A stretch of 64,000 bases of DNA from Streptomyces sp. MNU76 (GTDB lineage Bacteria; Actinomycetota; Actinomycetes; Streptomycetales; Streptomycetaceae). The position numbers and the translations under genes were made by a program. Location of the stretch: positions 1,178,001 to 1,242,000 of the forward strand of contig NZ_JAJKLK010000019.1 of assembly GCF_020982545.1 (NCBI RefSeq), written 5' to 3'. The notes beneath the pieces are model-generated. The model was not told where the DNA came from, made no database searches, and saw nothing but the letters and a program-made list of their open reading frames with translations. Shown here in pieces: positions 41,854-49,559 of the stretch (positions are counted from its first letter, which is position 1; the number at the start of each line of letters is the position of its first letter).

Positions 41854-42038
41854 CCCTCGTCACAGCACAGCATGGCGGAGTTCACGGGCGGTGGCCGGGC
41901 CCGGACGTGTGACCTGCGTCAAAGAATCACCAATGGGTGAGCGCCCACCCGGGGCCGTGCGGTGGCGCAGTATCGCAGTCACACCGCCGAATTGGGTGGT
42001 TTTGCTCGCGCGCGTTGCCCAAGCGATGCCGACCGATG

Positions 42039-42069
42039 TTGGTCATCGGGTCATGAGATGCGGGATAAT
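42039..42069 (+). promoter_or_regulatory. Putative housekeeping promoter for the DUF3117 gene
   Basis: TTGGTC, 19-bp spacer, GATAAT. The start site would be near 42076, about 105 bases before ATG 42182. Confidence 0.45.
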
Positions 42070-42181
42070 GGCCTGGAAGCAATGTGTTCGATGCCGGTGT
42101 CGCGTGTCCCCAGGTGGGCCCGCGCCTGCCCTCCCGGGCCGTCGGCTTGGCGATGAGCTGGTTTCAGGAAGGGGTACGAGC

Positions 42182-42349
42182 ATGGCGGCCATGAAGCCGC
42201 GGACGGGCGATGGCCCGCTCGAGGTGACCAAGGAGGGGCGGGGCATCGTCATGCGCGTTCCGCTCGAAGGCGGCGGTCGGCTCGTCGTCGAGCTGACCCC
42301 TGACGAGGCCGACGCCCTCGGTGATGCCCTCAAGAAGGTCGTCGGCTGA
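42182..42349 (+). CDS. DUF3117 small protein
   Basis: 55 residues from ATG 42182, behind GGAAGGGG: MAAMKPRTGDGPLEVTKEGR, then GIVMRVPLEGGGRLVVELTP and DEADALGDALKKVVG. This is the near-invariant actinobacterial DUF3117 family (Rv1211 in M. tuberculosis), always single-domain and soluble, function unknown. A strong terminator follows 27 bp downstream, so it is a single-gene transcript. Confidence 0.93.
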   Translation: MAAMKPRTGDGPLEVTKEGRGIVMRVPLEGGGRLVVELTPDEADALGDALKKVVG

Positions 42350-42376
42350 CGCGCGTAGCGACGATACCCTTTCAGT

Positions 42377-42410
42377 CGCCCCGGCACCGCCCCTCGGCGG
42401 TGCCGGGGCG
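42377..42410. terminator. Terminator between DUF3117 and O-methyltransferase genes
   Basis: A 15-bp perfect stem CGCCCCGGCACCGCC / GGCGGTGCCGGGGCG with a 4-nt loop. It serves both convergent genes. Confidence 0.88.
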
Positions 42411-42460
42411 CTGTCGTACCGGGGACGTGCTCGGGGGCCGGCCGGGTTGTGGGGAGCCGC

Positions 42461-43093
42461 TCAGCGCTTGACCGCGCACAGCAGGCCGTCGCCCACGGGG
42501 AGCAGGGACGGCACGAGTTCGGAACTCTCCCGGACCGCGCGCAACAGCTCCCGCAGTCGTATGACCTCGGTGGGCTGCGGATTGGAGTCCACCGTCCGGC
42601 CACTGGCGAACACACCCTCGAACGCCACCAGGCCACCGGGCCTGAGCAGACGCAACGATTCAGCGAGGTAGTCGAGGCTCTCCAGCCGGTCGCCGTCGCA
42701 GAAGACCAGGTCGTACCCGGAGTCCGCGAGCCGGGGCAGCACGTCCAGGGCGTGCCCCGGGATGAAGCGTGCGCGGTTGCTGGCGAAGCCGGACGCGCGG
42801 AACGCCTGCCGGGCGAACTGCTGGTGCTCCGGCTCCGGATCCACGGTGGTCAGCACCCCGTCGGGCCGCATGCCGTGCAGCAGATGGATCCCGGAGACAC
42901 CGGTCCCGGTCCCGATCTCCGCCACGGCCTTCGCGTCCACGGTGGCGGCGAGCACCCGCAGCGCGGCGCCCGTGCCGGGCGACACCGAGCGCAGCCCTGC
43001 CTCCCGGGCCCGTTCCCGGGCCCAGCGCAGCGCGTCGTCCTCGGCGACAAAGGCGTCGGCGAACGCCCAGCTCGTCAGCCGGTTGCCGGTAAT
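42461..43093 (-). CDS. O-methyltransferase (Rv1220c-like) with apparent ATT start codon
   Basis: 210 residues if started at ATT 43093-43091. SAM-dependent class I methyltransferase: VAEIGTGTGVSGIHLLHGM (motif I), LTTVDPEPEH, YDLVFCDGD, and ESLRLLRPGGLVAFEGVF. It is of the type related to catechol/caffeoyl-CoA methyltransferases. The N-terminal stretch ITGNRLTSWAFADAFVAEDDALRWARERAREAGLRS is in frame and typical of the family, but between the in-frame stop at 43175 and GTG 42985 there is no ATG, GTG or TTG. ATT 43093 follows AAGGAG with a six-base gap, ideal for initiation. GTG 42985 would remove 36 conserved residues. Divergent from the sigma gene, as in mycobacteria. Confidence 0.82.
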   Translation of the reverse strand: MTGNRLTSWAFADAFVAEDDALRWARERAREAGLRSVSPGTGAALRVLAATVDAKAVAEIGTGTGVSGIHLLHGMRPDGVLTTVDPEPEHQQFARQAFRASGFASNRARFIPGHALDVLPRLADSGYDLVFCDGDRLESLDYLAESLRLLRPGGLVAFEGVFASGRTVDSNPQPTEVIRLRELLRAVRESSELVPSLLPVGDGLLCAVKR

Positions 43094-43149
43094 GACCCTC
43101 TCCTTATGTCCCCGTGGTTGCCTGGGCGTGACTGTATCCGTTGCCGTCG

Positions 43150-43175
43150 GGAACCTGCTGATGGGACCGGTCGTT
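43150..43175 (+). promoter_or_regulatory. ECF-type promoter upstream of the sigma factor gene
   Basis: GGAACC, 16-bp spacer, CGTT. This is the classical recognition pattern of SigE-like ECF factors and suggests autoregulation. It gives a leader of about 165 nt if translation starts at ATG 43349. Confidence 0.65.
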
Positions 43176-43348
43176 TAAAGGGATGAGTGAGTGACGGGGG
43201 GCACGGGATGGATCGATCCGACGACCAGGGCCGCGTATCGACGCGGCTGCTGACCAAGCCCGACGGGCCGCGTCAGCCGGACGAGCCACAGCGGCGCACA
43301 TCAATTTCTTATAAATCCGCTTATCCGGAGCTAACGGGCGAGGTGGCT

Positions 43349-44137
43349 ATGGTAGGGGCTCCACTGGACACCACCAGAGCCGACAGGGGAGGTGCGGCTG
43401 CGCCTGTGGATCGGGGAGGAGTGCTGCGGCGCTTTCTCGGATCGGCAGGTAGGCCGAAATCCGTGAACGACACCGCTGACCACAGCCACGCCGACGCTCC
43501 CGCCTCGGGCGGAGCACAGACCGCGACCTTCACCACGGACGCGCACGCACAGGCGTGGACTCCGCCCACCTGGGAGGAGATCGTCAGCACCCACAGCGGC
43601 CGCGTGTACCGGCTCGCCTACCGTCTGACCGGCAACCAGCACGACGCCGAGGATCTCACCCAGGAGGTCTTCGTCCGCGTCTTCCGCTCCCTGTCGACCT
43701 ACACGCCCGGCACCTTCGAGGGCTGGCTGCACCGCATCACCACCAACCTCTTCCTGGACATGGTCCGGCGCAAGCAGCGCATCCGCTTCGACGCCCTCGG
43801 GGACGACGCGGCCGAGCGCCTGCCCAGCCGTGAGCCCACCCCGCAACAGATCTTCAACGACGCGCACTTCGACGCCGACGTCCAGCAGGCCCTCGACACC
43901 CTGGCACCCGAGTTCCGCGCCGCCGTCGTCCTCTGCGACATCGAAGGACTGTCGTACGAGGAGATCGCCGCGACCCTGGGCGTCAAGCTCGGCACGGTCC
44001 GCTCCCGGATCCACCGCGGCCGCTCCCAGCTCCGCAAGGCCCTCGCGCACCGCTCCCCGGAGGCCCGGGCCGAGCAACGCCGCGGGTTCGCGGTGCCCCG
44101 GGTGGCCGTGCTGGGAGGAGGGGGCGCGACCGCGTGA
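43349..44137 (+). CDS. ECF sigma factor, M. tuberculosis SigE-like
   Basis: 262 residues from ATG 43349, with GAGGTGG upstream. An earlier GTG at 43187 is open but would translate an AT-rich patch (about 43300-43325) of poor coding quality, so it is less likely. Region 2: VYRLAYRLTGNQHDAEDLTQEVFVRVFRSL, and GTFEGWLHRITTNLFLDMVRRKQR. Region 4: LAPEFRAAVVLCDIEGLSYEEIAATLGVKLGTVRSRIHRGRSQLRKAL. It directs RNA polymerase to envelope-stress promoters, as known for mycobacterial SigE. An N-terminal extension of about 75 residues precedes region 2. Note that Streptomyces sigE proper is a different gene. The stop overlaps the anti-sigma start by 4 bp. Confidence 0.93.
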   Translation: MVGAPLDTTRADRGGAAAPVDRGGVLRRFLGSAGRPKSVNDTADHSHADAPASGGAQTATFTTDAHAQAWTPPTWEEIVSTHSGRVYRLAYRLTGNQHDAEDLTQEVFVRVFRSLSTYTPGTFEGWLHRITTNLFLDMVRRKQRIRFDALGDDAAERLPSREPTPQQIFNDAHFDADVQQALDTLAPEFRAAVVLCDIEGLSYEEIAATLGVKLGTVRSRIHRGRSQLRKALAHRSPEARAEQRRGFAVPRVAVLGGGGATA

Positions 44138-45351
44138 GTGGATCCCGTCCTACGCCTGCCGAGCAGCACCTGGGAGACCGTCTCTCCGCCCTGGTCGACG
44201 GAGAGCTCGGTCATGAGGCGCGAGACCGCGTCCTGGCACATCTCGCCACCTGCGCGAAGTGCAAATCGGAGGCGGACGAACAGCGCCGCCTGAAGAACGT
44301 CTTCGCGGAGGCCGCCCCGCCGCCTCCCTCCGAGAGCTTCCTCGCCCGCCTCCAGATGCTGCCCGCGGGCGGCGACGGCGACGGCGGCTCACCGCTGTCC
44401 GGCGGCTTCGGCGGAAGACTCGGAGGTACGGCCGGTGGGCCGGGCCTGCTCGGTGAACCCGACTCCCGGGACTTCGCCGACTTCGGGGTCTTCGGCTCCG
44501 GCGACTCCTTCGGATACGTCCCGTCGGGACCACACGGCGGCGCGCTGACGCCGTCGGAAGGCCGCGGACTGCTCGGCGGCGGCCGAGGAGCCTCCGGCGG
44601 CCGCGGGTTCCTCGGTGACCGCGGCTTCCTGAGCGGCCGTGGCTTCCTCGGTGACCGGGGGGCCCTGGGCGACCGTGGCTTCCTGGGCGGCGCACGAGGC
44701 CTCTCCGGCGGCGCGGACGACCGCCCGGGCCGTACGGAGAGAACCGGCGGCGACCGGGACGGCGGAAGCGACAGAGGGGCCCTGGGCATTCGTGGCTTTC
44801 GCATCCACGACGTGAGCCGGCAGGAGGCCGAGCGTTCGGCCTCGCGCGGCATGCGGTTCGCCTTCGTGGCGGCGGGCGCGGTGTCGCTGGCCGCGATCGC
44901 CCTCGGCGGCGTGACCAACGGCATGCCCGTCGAGACGGCCGACGCCCGCGGCGCCTCCGGCAGCGGCAGCAATGTCACCCCGCTGCGGACCCAGGCCTCG
45001 GGCACGGTTCCGACGCCCGAGGCGCAGCGCCGTCGGGGCACCGTCGGGCCACTCCTCGGACAGGGCCAGCAGTCCCTGGGCCAGGTGCCCGTCGCCCCGA
45101 CGGAGATCTCCGCGCCCCTGCTGCCCGGGGTCCCCGCTCCGGCCGGCCAGGACCGCAGGTCCGTACACCCGCTGACCGCCCCCGTGTTGGCCGGTGCCGC
45201 CGTCATGTCACCGCTCATACGTCCGCTCACCGCAGCGCCGCCCCTGCAGCTGACCGGCTGGTCCCCGGCCCCCGAGCTGACGGGTCCGGGCCTGCTGACG
45301 GCCCCCGACACCACCTCGTCCCCCACACCCACATCGCCCGTCCTCCGCTGA
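44134..45351 (+). CDS. Membrane-spanning zinc-type anti-sigma factor (RseA-like)
   Basis: 405 residues from GTG 44134, overlapping the sigma gene by 4 bp. N-terminal ZAS domain: LVDGELGHEARDRVLAHLATCAKC, with the His-x3-Cys-x2-Cys zinc motif (about H36, C40, C43). Residues about 140-200 are an unusual Gly/Arg/Phe-rich linker made of GFLGDRG-type heptads. One membrane helix (FAFVAAGAVSLAAIALGGV, about 248-266) is followed by about 140 Pro/Ala/Thr-rich residues outside the cell. It should sequester the sigma factor at the membrane until a stress signal arrives; HtrA next door is the expected partner protease. Confidence 0.9.
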   Translation: MSGSRPTPAEQHLGDRLSALVDGELGHEARDRVLAHLATCAKCKSEADEQRRLKNVFAEAAPPPPSESFLARLQMLPAGGDGDGGSPLSGGFGGRLGGTAGGPGLLGEPDSRDFADFGVFGSGDSFGYVPSGPHGGALTPSEGRGLLGGGRGASGGRGFLGDRGFLSGRGFLGDRGALGDRGFLGGARGLSGGADDRPGRTERTGGDRDGGSDRGALGIRGFRIHDVSRQEAERSASRGMRFAFVAAGAVSLAAIALGGVTNGMPVETADARGASGSGSNVTPLRTQASGTVPTPEAQRRRGTVGPLLGQGQQSLGQVPVAPTEISAPLLPGVPAPAGQDRRSVHPLTAPVLAGAAVMSPLIRPLTAAPPLQLTGWSPAPELTGPGLLTAPDTTSSPTPTSPVLR

Positions 45352-45493
45352 CCCCGAGTTCTGCGCACCGGCCCGCGAACCTGGTTGAATCCAGAGTGGG
45401 CCGTGTCCGCTCGGGCCGGTTCCGGCCTGCGGCGCTCGGTGAACGGTGGGCGGCGGGCCGGTCCTTGGGACAGGCCCTAGGTGTGGGGAGAAC

Positions 45494-47789
45494 ATGAACG
45501 AGGGGAAGCCCACGAAGGCGAAGTGGTGGAGCCGCCCCCGGGCGCACGGCGCGGGGGCGGAGACAGCGGGGGACCACATCGGGGCGACGGCGAACGCGGC
45601 TCGTGAGGAAAACCCCGAGGGTGACTTCGAGTTGGAACGCCCGGCGACGGCGACGGCCCTCGTCGGGCCCGACACCCGGATCGAGCCCGAGGCCGACTCC
45701 GATTTCCAACTGGCCCGTCCGGCGGTCGAGACCCCGCTCGGGGCCGCCCCCACGTCGACCGCCGCCGCGGTCGTCGACACGGACGGCGACTTCGAACTGG
45801 AGCGACCGACCGGGACGAGCGCGGTGCGCGACGCGGAGGTCGGCGCGAACTCGCCGACCGGGGCGGGCGGTTCGGTGGCCGAGCCCGGCAGCGTGTCGGT
45901 CGAGGCCGAGGGCGGCCCCACCGGCGGTGCCGGGTCCTCTGCCGGTGCCGCGAGCACGGCCTCTGACACCTCCGGGTCCTCTGCCGCAGCCGCCTCCGCG
46001 ACCACGGTCGTGGGCGTCACCGCTGTCGCCGATGCCCGGCCGTCGGGTGAGCAAGGTGCCCTGAGCGCCCCTGACGCGCCCTCTGAGCGTCCCAAACCGC
46101 TGCACGACCCCGATCCCTACGGCACCCCGCCGTACGGCGAGCCCGGCCCGTGGGCGCCCGCTCCGCCGGTCCAGCACCCGGCGACGGCTCCCGCTTCCGG
46201 CACGGCTTCCGCCCCCATGGCGGACGTCCGGCCGACGACACCGGCCCAGGGCACCGCCGCACCGGCGACCGCTCCGCAGCCGACGCCTGCGGCACCGCAG
46301 GCCGAAGCGGCCTCGTACGCGGAGGCGCCCGCGCCGGCCGCCGCCGCTTCCCGGACGTGTCCCAGTCGGCCGCGACGCCCCACCCCGACAGCTCCCCGCC
46401 TCCCGGGGCCTCCTACGCGTATCCCTCCCAGCCGGGCCGCCGCCCTTCGGCGACTCGGCGCGGACGGTGCCGCCTCCCTACGCGGGCGGGGCACAAGCCG
46501 GGCACCCTCCGCACGGAGCCTCAGACCAGCACCCCCCGGGTGCCTACGCCGACCCCGCGCAGTCGCCGCAGGCCGCGACGCACAGCTCGCGGGGGCCCTG
46601 GCAGAACCACGACCCGTGGGCCGGGTCGGGGGCGCTGCAGCAGAACGGGGCCGCGGTGGACGACGTGGCGCGGCGGCACAGGCGCAGGGGCAGGACGCTG
46701 CTGGTCGGGGCCCTGCTGATCGCCGTCGTGGCCGGCGGTGTCGGCGGAGTCGTGGGCACGTACCTGGAGCGCAACGGCGGGGTCGGGGCGATCGAGCTGC
46801 CGCAGACCAGCGACGGGGTGACGGGCCGGGCGCCCGACAGCGTCGCGGGGATCGCCGCCAGCGCCCTGCCCAGCGTCGTGACCCTGCACGTGAGCGGGGA
46901 CAGCGCACAGGGCACCGGCACCGGCTTCGTCCTGGACGAACGCGGCCACATCCTCACCAACAACCACGTCGTCGACCCCGCCGGAGCGGACGGCGACATA
47001 TCGGTGACCTTCAGCGGCGGCGAGACCGCCAAGGCCACCATCGTCGGCCGGGACACCGGCTACGACCTGGCCGTGGTCAAGGTCTCCGGTGTCAGCGGGC
47101 TCAAGCCGCTGCCCCTCGGCAACTCGGAGGAGGTCCGGGTCGGCGACCCGGTCGTCGCCATCGGCGCCCCCTTCGACCTGGCCAACACCGTCACCTCCGG
47201 CATCATCAGCGCCAAGGAGCGGCCCATCACGGCCGGCGGCGAGAGCGGGAACGTCAGCGATGTGTCGTACGTGGACGCGCTGCAGACCGACGCGCCGATA
47301 AACCCCGGCAACTCCGGAGGCCCGCTCCTCGACGGCAAGGCCCGCGTGATCGGCATCAACAGCGCCATCCGCTCCGCGGGCAGCGGCTCCGAGTCGGACG
47401 GCGGACAGGCCGGTTCCATCGGCCTGGGTTTCGCGATACCCATCAACCAGGGCAAGCGCGTCGCCGAGGAGCTGATCAACACCGGCAAGGCCACCCATCC
47501 GGTGATCGGGGTCACCCTCGACATGGACTACTCGGGTGACGGCGCCCGTATCGGTGACGGGGGCGACGGCGGCGGTTCGGGGGTGACCTCGGGCGGTCCC
47601 GCCGACCGGGCGGGGATGCGCTCGGGCGACGTCATCACCGAGGTCGACGGCCGGCGTGTCCACTCCGGGGACGAACTGATCGTCAAGGTCCGAGCCCACC
47701 GGCCCGGCGACCGTCTGGAGCTCACCCTGCTGCGGGACGGCAGGGAGCGGACGGTCACCCTCACCCTCGGCTCGTCCGGCGGCGACTGA
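45494..47789 (+). CDS. htrA: HtrA/DegP-type membrane serine protease, interrupted by two apparent one-base deletions
   Basis: ATG 45494, with GGGGAG upstream. The cytoplasmic N-terminus has three motifs of the form GDFELERP (about residues 43, 75 and 104), then an Ala/Pro-rich stretch. The frame breaks at about 46338-46351 and again at 46428-46450; adding one base at each place joins APAPAAAA to FPDVSQSAATPHPDSS and then to PPFGDSARTVPPPYAGG. From there the protein is intact: helix TLLVGALLIAVVAGGVGG, protease domain with His in LTNNHVVD, Asp in TGYDLAVVKV and Ser in NPGNSGGPLL, then one PDZ domain (SGGPADRAGMRSGDVITEVDG). It degrades or refolds envelope proteins. The intact 3' part could be made from 46467 alone. 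Confidence 0.85.
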
Positions 47790-48022
47790 GCGAGTGCCGA
47801 CGGCCGTGACGGCGGGGCTCACTGACAGCAACTTCACAGGAGGGGCCCCGCACCCTCTCCCGCCAGGCAAACAGCTGGGAAAACCCGTCGTTCGGGCGTG
47901 GTCGGAGGCTGCCCGAAGGTACCGGATCGACGGCATCGCCGGGTACCGTGGATCCGGCCCGGACCACGGAAGACCTGCCGAGGCCCGCGGATCGGGACCG
48001 AGGACATCGCAAGGAGCTTCAG

Positions 48023-48490
48023 GTGTTCAATGACATAGGTGCGCTCGAGGTGGTGACGCTCGTCGTCCTCGCCGTGCTCGTCTTCGGTCCGGACAAGCTC
48101 CCGAAGGTGATCCAGGACGTCACGCGGACCATCCGCAAGATCCGCGAGTTCTCGGACAGCGCCAAGGCGGACATCCGCAGCGAACTCGGGCCGGAGTTCA
48201 AGGACTTCGAGTTCGAGGACCTCAACCCCAAGACGTTCATCCGCAAGCAGCTGGACAACGACGAACTGGGGCTGAAGGAGATCCGCAACGGCTTCGACCT
48301 GAAGAAGGAGATGGCCGAGCTCACGGACGCGGTCCACGGCCGCGAGTCGGAGTCCTCCTCGTCCTCCTCGTCCGCGTCCTCCTCCTCGGACTCCTCCGCT
48401 GCCGTCTCCTCCGGTGCGACCGGCGGCCCCGTCGACATGACGAAGAAGCGCGAGATCGAGCGTCCGCCGTACGACATGGACGCCACCTGA
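48023..48490 (+). CDS. tatB: Sec-independent translocase protein TatB
   Basis: 155 residues from GTG 48023, with AAGGAG six bases upstream. N-terminal TatA/B helix with the Glu-Val-Val and FGPDKLPK hinge (FNDIGALEVVTLVVLAVLVFGPDKLP), then an amphipathic helix VIQDVTRTIRKIREFSDSAK. It has a long acidic and Ser-rich tail containing a run of serines (about 115-135). With TatC, encoded elsewhere, it recognises twin-arginine signal peptides. Its position after the sigma/anti-sigma/htrA genes matches Rv1221-Rv1224 in M. tuberculosis. Confidence 0.93.
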   Translation: MFNDIGALEVVTLVVLAVLVFGPDKLPKVIQDVTRTIRKIREFSDSAKADIRSELGPEFKDFEFEDLNPKTFIRKQLDNDELGLKEIRNGFDLKKEMAELTDAVHGRESESSSSSSSASSSSDSSAAVSSGATGGPVDMTKKREIERPPYDMDAT

Positions 48491-48726
48491 GCCGTACGCC
48501 GGTGTGCCGCCGCGCTCCCCTACGTGATGCGATTCATACCGTCACGCCCCCTCGTACGGCCTGAACCCGCCAGTACGCCGTCCTACGCGCCGGGCGCTTT
48601 CCCTGCTGCTCGGAGAGCTGTGGCTATGCTGCCCAGTTGTTGTGCGGACCGTACGAAGAGCGAGCGACGACGCCCGAGGGGGGCGGGCCGCTCCGGTCCG
48701 TCGAGAGCGAGGAGGCGTCCGGGCAC

Positions 48727-49398
48727 ATGGAGACGACGAGTCGGGTAGGCGCGCAGGCGTCGGCCGCGGAGGGCGGACAACAGCTCCCCTCCGGCCGACG
48801 CGCGGTCGACGGCTACCTGCTGGCGCCCTTCCCGTGGTACGGCCTCGACGAGGCCTTCACGGGACCGCGCTGGCTGATGCAGGTCGGTACGTCGGCGGAA
48901 GGAGCCGTCGAGCACGGTTCGATCGGCCACGGTGACGAGCCCTCGGTGCGCAACGAGTACACCGCCGGGTCGGACGACGAGGTCAAGGAGCGGTTCGCGG
49001 TCGTGGTGACCGTCGCGGAGAACCCCTCACGCAGGAGCGCCGACGGTACGGGGCTGCTGGAGGCCACGTCGGTCTCCTCGGCGGCCTGGCTCGCGGGCGT
49101 GGGGCTGTTGTCGTTCACCTGGCCCGGGCAGTTGGACCACTCCCTGCGGGACGACTGGCTGGACCAGCAGACCGAGGCCGCGTGGGTGTTGGCCGACGAT
49201 CTCGCCGGGCCCGACTGGTCGACCCTGTCCCTGCCGGTGGACGGGGTGCCGACGCCGTTCCACTACCGCGAGTCCGAGTTCGGGTGGGTGCTCGCGGGGT
49301 CGACCTCGCAAGGGGTGCATGTGGGGGCGTACGGGCGGGGGATGAGCGCGTACGGTCTCGGCTTCGCCGGGATCAAGGACATCGAGGCGTACGCGTAG
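48727..49398 (+). CDS. Conserved hypothetical protein
   Basis: 223 residues from ATG 48727, with GAGGAGG about eleven bases upstream. No signal peptide or clear membrane helix. Distinct phrases are GYLLAPFPWYGLDEAFTGPRWLMQVG, AAWLAGVGLLSFTWPGQLDHSLRDDWLDQQTEAAWVLADDL and FHYRESEFGWVLAGSTSQGVHVGAYGRGMSAYGLGF. It is rich in Trp and Gly and probably an alpha/beta single-domain protein. I recognise it only as a family common in Streptomyces at this locus. A terminator hairpin follows at once. Confidence 0.75.
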   Translation: METTSRVGAQASAAEGGQQLPSGRRAVDGYLLAPFPWYGLDEAFTGPRWLMQVGTSAEGAVEHGSIGHGDEPSVRNEYTAGSDDEVKERFAVVVTVAENPSRRSADGTGLLEATSVSSAAWLAGVGLLSFTWPGQLDHSLRDDWLDQQTEAAWVLADDLAGPDWSTLSLPVDGVPTPFHYRESEFGWVLAGSTSQGVHVGAYGRGMSAYGLGFAGIKDIEAYA

Positions 49399-49401
49399 CT
49401 T

Positions 49402-49436
49402 GAGGGGCACCGCTGCGTTGTGCTGCGGTGCCCCTC
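49402..49436. terminator. Terminator hairpin after the hypothetical protein
   Basis: A 12-bp perfect stem GAGGGGCACCGC / GCGGTGCCCCTC with an 11-nt loop, starting four bases after the stop; convergent with mrp. Confidence 0.82.
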
Positions 49437-49487
49437 GACGCCGTTGGGGCTTCGGTGGTTCGGGGAGTGCGCGTGCGTTGTGGCTTG

Positions 49488-49508
49488 TCGCGCAGTTCCC
49501 CGCGCCCC
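49488..49508 (-). repeat. Interspersed GC-rich repeat, copy 5
   Basis: Minus-strand copy of GGGGCGCGGGGAACTGCGCG plus A, between convergent genes. Confidence 0.85.
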
Positions 49509-49559
49509 TTCTGATGTGGTCCTTGGCTTTGACAGGTGCCCAGGGAGCCTGGAACCGGT

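Larger units (their letters stand above)
41807..42181. promoter_or_regulatory. Divergent promoter region between the hydratase and DUF3117 genes
   Basis: 375 bp without a gene. It holds a palindrome at 41838-41853 near the hydratase, and a plausible -35/-10 pair (TTGGTC and GATAAT, 19 bp apart, 42039-42069) pointing to the DUF3117 gene with a leader of about 100 nt. Confidence 0.5.

Noticed and set aside
43187..43348. Longer N-terminus of the sigma factor from GTG 43187
   Set aside because: The added part includes an AT-rich patch with poor coding bias, while ATG 43349 has a good ribosome site; kept only as an alternative.
47794..48033. 79-codon frame between htrA and tatB
   Set aside because: No ribosome site or domain; it overlaps the tatB start and leader.
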